Shown: positions 57,601 through 64,000 of the stretch, in pieces
Layout: every line of letters begins with the position of its first letter
Numbering within the stretch: position 1 is the stretch's first letter
Assembly (NCBI RefSeq): GCF_036711975.1
Contig: NC_091972.1
Coordinates: 22,697,001-22,761,000 of the forward strand
DNA: 64,000 nt
Source of the DNA: Onthophagus taurus
Lineage: Eukaryota; Arthropoda; Insecta; Coleoptera; Scarabaeidae
Reading direction: 5' to 3'
Notes under the pieces: generated by a model
What the model was told of the DNA's origin: nothing
What the model saw: only the letters and a program-made list of their open reading frames with translations
Database searches by the model: none
Program-made: the position numbers and the translations under genes

Positions 57601-58230
57601 ATTGTCCGGACCCGCCTACTATAATAAAAATTTTGAACCATGGCGCTTGCTATTTTGGAATTGAAAATTAACACTTATTTTCTGCAGACACCATACATGC
57701 GATATATCATTGGAAAGCTAAAAGTATGCTCTTTTCAGTAACATCATAATCAACTATAGTTTCTAATGTATTTAAAAAAGCACAACTTTGTGTTGTATCT
57801 CAAAAATCATCAAGTATGTTTAAAATTTTTCAACGGCAGTATATTCTACTTAAAAAAGTGTCTTAAGAACGTATCAACCCCATTTCTCTAATTTGAAAAA
57901 TAAACGAAATATGAGCATTTTTTGTAATCACGAAAATTTGACTTTTTGGCTATAACTTAAAAACAAAAGAAGATAGAGGTTTGGTGTTTGCGGGATTGGA
58001 TTAGTCTCGAAAAAAGAGACCGGGACATGGCACCTACTTTTTTCGTATCTCTTATAGTTTCTGAGATAGCCTATAATAACACCCAAATTTGCCCACCTGT
58101 ACATAAAATATTTGTTACTTTAATGTAACTTAATGAAGTGATACTAATGAGTCTCACCACATAGCTTTTTTGCTCGAATGAGTGTATTTATCTCAGTTTA
58201 TAAGATTTGATATTAGAGAGACTCTTTTTT

Positions 58231-58692
58231 AGGACTTCTAAGAATGACCCTAATGATAACTTTAATTCTAATAAATTAACAAAAACTGTTATGTTGATAA
58301 CAAATATTGAATTAAAGAAAAGTAATTGTATTTATTAAGGTTTTTTTTAATAAAGCTAAATAGAATATCTGGAATGTTATACAGTTTTATTTGTCAATGA
58401 ACACATACACTTTTACTAATTTATGTACACATTTATAGTACAACACAGTTGAAACATCGCTTCTACAAAAACATGGCGATATACACAATAAAAACTTGGT
58501 AAGATTAACCTTATAAATAAAAAAGGTCATTTTATATCCTTTGTTTAACTAAAAAAAATATTAAATATATAAATTGGTTTTTATAAATACCAAGTTTTTT
58601 AATTATACAGAAAAAAAATAACATAAAATAACAAGAGCAAAACCTCTTTTTGTATACTTAGCACCTAAATTAAATTTCATACAGATTCAGTT
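58231..58692. other. AP2S1 downstream/3' UTR region
   Basis: AT-rich, no open frame. On the minus strand it is downstream of AP2S1 and should include its 3' UTR; I cannot fix the poly(A) site. Confidence 0.4.
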
Positions 58693-59322
58693 TTATTCAA
58701 GAGAGTTTAACATCAACAATTGCTTCAGAACTTTAGTTTGAGAAGTCTCTCGTATTTCCCCGGCCAAAAACATTTCATCTACTACAGTATAAACTTTGTA
58801 AAAGTTAAAAACTAAATCCAGTTCGCATACATTGTGGAAGTATTCATTTAAAACTTCAACAAAATTATGAATCGCCTCTAAATAGCACAGGTTATTGTCG
58901 TTAACATCTACACAAATACAAAAGTATAAACCAGCGTATCTTCTATAGACGATCTTAAAGTTCCTAAACTAAAAATATATCAAATCATTAATAAATTAAG
59001 ATAAATTAAAAAAAAATTAATACAAACCTCGACGAAATTGGTATGTTTAGCATCCCGAACTGTTACCACAGCATGTACCTCCTCTATTAATTTCTGTTTC
59101 TCATCATCGTCGAAATTCATGTACCATTTCGCTAATCGAGTTTTTCCAGCTCGATTCTGTATTAAAATAAATCGAATCTACAACAAATATAGATTAAAAA
59201 GTGGGTGTATCACTATAACCTAACTTTTTATTAAATTTCAAAAAAAAATCTAATATCAATTTAAACTAAATCAATCTAGATTTAATTCGAAATAACACCA
59301 GAAATAAACGCAACCATACCAT
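58693..59322 (-). CDS. AP2S1: AP-2 complex subunit sigma, three exons
   Basis: The CDS is complement(58693-58968, 59028-59177, 59320-59322), giving 142 residues, the exact length of animal AP-2 sigma. Exon 1 contributes only the initiator ATG (donor GTATGG). Introns are 142 and 59 bp, both GT-AG. Exon 2 starts [20 protein letters not shown] and ends HTNFVE. Exon 3 reads [20 protein letters not shown] and closes with [15 protein letters not shown]. This is the small chain of the clathrin adaptor AP-2, which recognises dileucine cargo signals at the plasma membrane. The sequence is nearly invariant among animals, and no broken residue is seen. It is transcribed away from TRAX. Confidence rests on end-to-end recognisable sequence and matching splice sites; the one-codon first exon is the least certain part. 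Confidence 0.97.
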
Positions 59323-59670
59323 TCTTTTATTATATTCTAAACTTAATAAATACTATACTATTATTATTAGCAAAAAAGCAATCTGTCAACTGTCAGATTT
59401 TAACTTATTGATTTTACAAGGTTCTTAAAACTAAAAGTCCCTAGATACATTATATTAATGTAAATAATTAATTATTTATTAAATTTTTTTGGTTAAAACA
59501 AATGAAATTATATCGATATTTAATAATAATTTCATATTTTATGTTTAAAATTTATTATTCTACATATTATTTTATGTGTGGTAGCACTGTTAAAAACAGT
59601 AAACAAACTTTTAGATAGGTTAGTTGTCATTAGTGTCAAATAACGAATCCGCATAATTTAAGTATAAAAA
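59323..59670. promoter_or_regulatory. shared intergenic region of AP2S1 and TRAX
   Basis: Only 348 bp separate the two start codons, which point away from each other. No TATA box at a sensible distance on either side; AT-rich. A bidirectional promoter is inferred from geometry, as is common for housekeeping pairs. Confidence 0.6.
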
Positions 59671-60547
59671 ATGCCTCACGACCATAATTATAAAAGAAAA
59701 TATTCAAAGCAACCTCAAGTGAAGCCTGAAACGTTAGATGAAGTGGAGCAAACACCAACAATGCAGTTATTTCGCCAATACGCTTCAGAATTGGACGATA
59801 AACACGATAGATATGAAAGAATTGTGAAAATCAGCAGAGATATTACAATAGAAAGCAAAAGAATAATATTTTTATTGCATAATGTCGGCGTTGATCTGGA
59901 TTCTAAACGAGAACAAATACATAAAGAAGCCGAAACAAGATTAAATCAATTATTGTCTAAATTTAAAGCAATAGCTTTAGAATTGGAGGGACATGAACAT
60001 TATTTGTATTTGAGAGCTTATGCTGCTGGTTTGGAGGAATATTTAGAAGCGTTATATTTCTACGAATATCAAACAACTAATAAACTTCCTTTTATAGAAG
60101 ACATAACATCAAGATTCCATTTTTCGATTGAATCAGAAAACGAAAGAAAAGAATTAACTCTTTTAACTCCTATAGTTGAAATGTTACTTGGTATTGGTGA
60201 TTTTACGGGGGAAATGATGAGAAAATGTATTAATAACCTTGGGAGTGGAAATTTGGAAAATTGTTTTAATTTATGTTCATTTGTGAGACAAATTTATGTG
60301 GGATTTATGGGTAAAATCTAAGTAAATAAAAAGGAAGTGATTAAATAATTTAAAATTGATTTTAGGTTTGAATTGGATTGGGCACAGTTTTATATCTAGA
60401 AAGTATCATACACTGCGGGAGAGCTTGTATAAAATGGAATTGGTTTGTTACAACATTAAAGTGAGGGGTAGTGAAGTTCCTAAACATATGTTGGATGTCG
60501 GTTTAGCATCATATCCTAACTTAGATGATGATGAAGGATATTATTAA
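59671..60547 (+). CDS. Tsnax: translin-associated factor X (TRAX), two exons
   Basis: The CDS is join(59671-60310, 60366-60547), 273 residues. The 55-bp intron is GT-AG (donor GGGTAAAA, acceptor TTTTAG) in phase 1; reading through it would give a premature stop after FMGKI. A basic N-terminus (YKRKYSKQPQ) is followed by the translin-family helical fold: FRQYASELDDKHDRYERIVK, SRDITIESKRIIFLLHN and RAYAAGLEEYLEALYFYEY. The Glu-rich helix around 119-127 bears the acidic residues used for metal binding. GIGDFTGEMMRKCINNLGSG follows, and the C-terminus has NIKVRGSEVPKHML. TRAX pairs with translin to form the C3PO endoribonuclease, in which TRAX supplies the catalytic site that helps activate RISC. 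It is divergent from AP2S1. No defects seen. Confidence 0.95.
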
Positions 60548-61092
60548 AATTATTATTAAGATTAATTTTGTTTCTTCACAAAATATATCTTCTTTTAATT
60601 TAACAATAATTGAATCGGTGAGTAGAAGAAGGGTCCATGTGCAGATTAATTAATTTTACAGGAGATAGAAAAAACTATTTATATCAAAAAGCAACAACAC
60701 TGCAATGTTCGTTCACAAAGAAGTTGTTCATATTTTTCCATAGAAATGTTCTATGGAGAAAAAAAATCAAAATTTGTTTTAAAAAATGTCTTTCTTTTCA
60801 AAAATCTTTCATACACTTGGACTCTTTTTCCACTCATTTCAGTTCTCATCTTTTTTATTATTATTTTTGATGTCTCATGGATAAATTGTTTATTTTGTTC
60901 CACAGAAATGTTTTGTAGTGAAACAAAATCTACATTTTTATTGTTTTGTAAAAATAAATACCATACATTTCATAAAAAAACTTTATTCTGTATTTTCAGT
61001 ACTTGTAACTTTCCAAAACAATATGGTAGTTAAACTCCAAATCTTCACCCATGGAGTATTGCAAAATGTTCCTCAGGTCCTTAACTTTCTTT
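60548..61092. other. TRAX downstream region, no further gene
   Basis: AT-rich with T-runs; open frames on the plus strand are low-complexity. No recognised domain. Confidence 0.45.
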
Positions 61093-61371
61093 TCATTTAG
61101 AGGTATTTATCAGTAGTTGTAGTTTACTCAGTCTAAATGTTGGGAAAGACGCTCCATCCATAAACTGGTAGACAGTTACAAAGCCTTCAGTGTTAGCATC
61201 AAAAATAAAATGACGGTATCTAGAAACGCTAAACATTTCTTTACTTTTCGTTTCAACAGACCTGCAAGGCTTCTTATAATATTTGGCCCACCAGTCTTTG
61301 TAATTGGTAATATCGTTATAAGTGATTCTTTTTAACTGAAATTGTCTACTGATTCTGCATTTCAATTTAAT
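61093..61371 (-). pseudogene. unrecognised coding fragment (minus)
   Basis: The minus strand is open for about 90 codons with protein-like composition: RITYNDITNYKDWWAKYYKK, then KEMFSVSRYRHFIFDANTEG and FMDGASFPTFRLSK. Aromatic and basic residues alternate as in a folded domain, and the frame ends at a stop at about 61093. It begins abruptly where an (AAT)n LINE-type tail lies (61370-61383). It is probably part of a TE protein; I cannot name it. Confidence 0.4.
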
Positions 61372-61384
61372 AATAATAACTTTA

Positions 61385-61696
61385 TTCAGGCTTCATCAAG
61401 TATAAAGAAAACTTAAAAAAGAAAATATACATATACAAAGTTCACAGAACAGAAAAATAAAAAGGAAAATGATAAGTACAGTCATGTTCACGGGAAATGC
61501 ACACTCAAGGTCAAGCGCTGTTGTGAGATCCGACATGCCGCTGACCGAGCGCACACTAAGCTCGTGGGCATTCGGCTCAGCCCGTTTAACCAGCGGCATG
61601 TCGGATCTCACAACAGCGCTTGACCTAGAGTGTGCATTTCCCGTGAACATGACTGTACATGCCTAAGTAAAATAAAATACATTAAGCCTGAATTTA
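61385..61696. repeat. large palindrome (68-bp arms) within wider inverted repeat
   Basis: Positions 61476-61543 and 61591-61658 are reverse complements with one mismatch in 68, around a 47-nt centre that itself can form small hairpins (GAGC...GCTC). Further out ATTCAGGCTT (about 61385) and AAGCCTGAAT (about 61686) are also inverted. The arms are GC-richer than the surroundings. The same open frame seems to occur on both strands simply because of the palindrome. Confidence 0.92.
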
Positions 61697-61832
61697 GGCG
61701 GAGTTCAGGTAACACCTGTTCTTCCACTCAAATCAAAAACAATATTAAACTAAAAAATTCAATGACAACCGAGCACCGCCATAGGCTAATGTCGAACATG
61801 TACAATAGTTAACCACACATACTATACTATAC

Positions 61833-63370
61833 CGGGTGTCCTTCAAAAGTGGCTCACCCCCATATTTTTTTTATTATTAGTGATATAAGAAAACCATTTG
61901 GAATGCATAATTAGGCCGTTAAAACAGGAAATCATTTTCTTTGTGCTTCCGGTTTTACCAGAAGTGAGTACTAATTTCGCCATTTTTTTAAATCTATAAG
62001 TTTTTTTTCTTCAGTTGGGCAGACAGCATAATTTCACATAACTTTTACATGAAAAAATTTTCACGATCGCTTATAATTTTTGAAAAAAGAATTATTTTCA
62101 TTGTTTTTTAACGTTTTAGTACCTTCGGAAAATGTATTACAACATTTGACGCATAGTAACTAGGTTAATAGTATAAACTACGTTATGTTCCTCGTGATTT
62201 ACTATTTCTCGAGCAGTGATCATTGCTATGCTTTAGTCAGTGGTTCTTTTTTAATAATAGTGTAAATTAACAGTTCTATTAAATTAGTTTTAAAAGAAAA
62301 ACTCGAAACAACAAGTAAATTTAATTCAATTATAAGGACAAAAAAACTCGAAAGCCTCGATTTTGACACAATTGTATCTTCCGTATTGTCGATCTAACAA
62401 CTCGACGTAATTCCTGCGGAGATATTTGGGTAACACGATTTTCTAATACCTCACGAGACCTTACAGGTGTATTATACACCTCATTCTTGATTTTGCTCCA
62501 TAAAAAAAATCTAAAGGTGTGAGATCAGGTGATCTGGAAGGTAAAAAGATAGGAATAAGGAGAAATGTGAGAAAGAACCAGTTTGTTCTCACCGTGGTGG
62601 CCACTTTATTGGTCCATTATTACCAATTCAATCGTTATTGTACTTTCTGCTTAAAAAATCAGTAACCACTCTGCTGTTGTGGGGCGCCGTTTTGTTGGAA
62701 AATTAGTCCATTATAAGTTCCAACTCGTAGGTCTTCCAGCAAATCCTCAATTCCATTATTAAGGACGTTGAGGTATCTTTCCCCTGTAAGATGACCATCA
62801 AAAAATATTTGGACAATTAAAACCAAATCTTTCTTGGAAATTCCCTTCCTCCATCAAATATACATTTTCTTATGCCCAATACCTTTTATTATTTCGATTA
62901 AACATACCCAAGTTAGTAAATCGACTCTCATCTGTATACAGAATTTTGAAGGGAAATGCATTATCGTTTTCATATCTTTCTAAATACCAATTACAATACT
63001 GGAGTCGTCTTTCATAATCATTCTCGTACAAATGTTGATGTAATTGGTATTTGTAAGAACGAAGTTTATGTTTTTTTAAAATCCTCCACACCGATGTTTT
63101 TGAAATTTCGCACTGTATTGCAATCTCCCTAACTGATGCACTGTCGTTATTTTCGATACATGCCAAAACATTTCGTTCCGTATCGCCACTTACAATGTAT
63201 CTAAGGTTTCCATTATTGACCGGCTCTGTTTGCATTTTCGCCACAATTTTTGGAATGTAATGCCTTGTTGGGTGGCGACGACCAGGAAATCTCTGCGCTT
63301 AAAGTCTAGCAGCAGCAACTGCGTTTTTTCTGCATTCTCCAAATATTAGACATATTAGAAATATTAGAAT
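61833..63370 (-). pseudogene. mariner-like transposase relic (DUF4817 type), minus
   Basis: Reading leftwards from about 63370: IFGECRKNAVAAARL, a stop replacing Tyr, AQRFPGRRHPTRHYIPKIVA (DUF4817 helix-turn-helix). Then ERNVLACIENNDSASVREIA, KTSVWRILKKHKLRSYKYQL and ILYTDESRFTNLGMFNRNNK (first catalytic Asp in TDE, about 62940). After frame breaks come FDGHLTGERYLNVLNNGI, LIFQQNGAPQQ (Asp of QDGAP replaced by Asn) and SPDLTPLDFF (about 62490). The left terminus near 61833 reads ACCGGGTGTCCTTCAAAAGT, a typical end for this group. The matching right end is not found in the window. Clearly inactive. Confidence 0.8.
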
Positions 63371-64000
63371 GTTAAAAATTAGAAAAACTTTAAGAGAAAG
63401 CGTCGGTGGGATGAGATGAGTCTCGACGAGAGATATCCATTTTGATATCCATCAGATAGCAAAATGCTTTATTATTATTTGATTTCCAGTCTACACTTAT
63501 AGCTTCATTGACTTTGTCGCTGATGATGGGGTAACCCGAAACTAGTACGACTTTATATAAATAAATGCAAGTTAGAAGTTTTTACATGGTTTTTACAAAG
63601 CATTATGTTTTCTTTTTGCCATAATGACGGTAATAGTATATTAAAAAACAAGTTTCGTAAGACACGCTTGAAATGCACGAATTCAAGTTGAAAAACGAGT
63701 GGCGAAGCCACGAGTTTTTTGATGAATGAGTGCTTTAAGTCTTATGAAACGTGTTTTTATGCTATTTTTTGTAATACCCGTTTTTATCCTTTTTTTTTAA
63801 CAAAAATAACATAAATTTTGACAATGTAGGGAAATAGGTACGTAGCGGTTGGTAACACCGTAACACTTGAAAATAGAAATTGGAATTGACAATTAGAAAT
63901 TGTGAAAACACAAAATGTATTCACCTGAAAAAAATGTTTCATGTACACCTCCTAAAATAAGAGAAATTGCTCAGATTTCAATGTCCTCATCATTGTGGAC
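63371..64000. other. no gene recognised
   Basis: AT-rich sequence with a probable foldback repeat at 63641-63762. An open frame runs off the end on the plus strand near 63915, but is too short to judge. Confidence 0.4.
63641..63762. repeat. small foldback repeat
   Basis: GTTTCGTAAGAC (63652-63663) and GTCTTATGAAAC (63739-63750) are inverted with one mismatch, with weaker pairing inwards and a GTGGC-GAA-GCCAC hairpin at the centre (63700-63712). This is probably a MITE-like repeat; no target duplication was identified. Confidence 0.5.

Larger units (their letters stand above)
46178..58230. mobile_element. ~12-kb compound: long-TIR DNA transposon with nested insertions
   Basis: The left arm (46178-46314 plus 48726 to about 50100) and the right arm (about 54300-55165 plus 57600-58230) are inverse complements over about 1.5 kb. 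The left end reads TACAGGGTCCCTCTAATATC, i.e. TA followed by CAGGGTCCC; the right end is degraded (GATATTAGAGAGACTC). The core (50101-54300) keeps the C-terminal half of a DDE transposase. A mariner-like element splits the left arm, a LINE and other material the right arm, and an LTR element plus GTTGTTCTAG repeats the core. Without these insertions the element would be roughly 4-5 kb. Confidence 0.75.

Noticed and set aside
59038-59223. Plus-strand ORF between AP2S1 and TRAX
   Set aside because: It is the antisense of AP2S1 exon 2 and its intron edge.
61396-61666. Similar open frames on both strands
   Set aside because: They are mirror images created by the 68-bp palindrome and carry no domain.
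1-64000. tRNA, rRNA or snRNA genes
   Set aside because: No cloverleaf with A/B boxes or rRNA-like conserved stretch was recognised by eye; a covariance search would be decisive.

Overview
This looks like a 64 kb stretch of an insect nuclear genome, most likely a beetle. It is AT-rich, has short spliced introns, an arthropod cuticle protein gene, and is dominated by transposable elements (TEs). The beetle assignment is inference; arthropod is well supported. There is no operon structure, and I found no CRISPR array, rRNA or tRNA gene.

Three host genes are convincing. An RR-1 cuticle protein lies on the minus strand (34562-35046), with a tiny first exon, a TATA box and an initiator. AP-2 sigma (AP2S1, minus strand, three exons, 58693-59322) and translin-associated factor X (TRAX/Tsnax, plus strand, two exons, 59671-60547) are arranged head to head across 348 bp, so they probably share a bidirectional promoter.

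Layout. 1-1700: nothing recognised. 1.7-3.9 kb: tandem repeat interrupted by a pogo-like element (psq-domain ORF with about 15 copies of GGTCAAACACTGA) and by an 84-bp piggyBac MITE with TTAA duplications. 4.0-8.0 kb: decayed piggyBac split by a Penelope-like element (PLE) that ends in a hammerhead-ribozyme-like fold. 10.4-13.7 kb: degenerate tandem repeat holding a 245-bp MITE and a LINE. 17-24 kb: LINE, PLE and hAT relics. 24-27 kb: a ~175-181 bp satellite split by an unclassified element. 28.5-32.1 kb: Ty1/copia relic. 32.6-33.3 kb: LINE 3' end.

36.8-45.8 kb is a nest four deep: an RNase H-bearing LINE abuts a PLE; the PLE contains a TTAA-flanked element with a Mutator-like transposase; that contains a complete hAT element (41775-44287) with perfect 8-bp target duplication and an intact 624-codon transposase. 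46.2-58.2 kb is one very long inverted-repeat transposon with arms of about 1.5 kb each and a DDE transposase remnant, itself invaded by a mariner-like element (which carries a Harbinger-like MITE), an LTR element and a LINE. 61.4-63.4 kb holds a 68-bp-arm palindrome and a mariner-like relic.

Most TE genes are broken by stops and frameshifts. The exceptions are the hAT transposase, the PLE ORF at 4.5-5.8 kb and the LINE reverse transcriptase at 55.5-57.0 kb, which suggests those insertions are younger. All family assignments are by reading motifs, not by database search.
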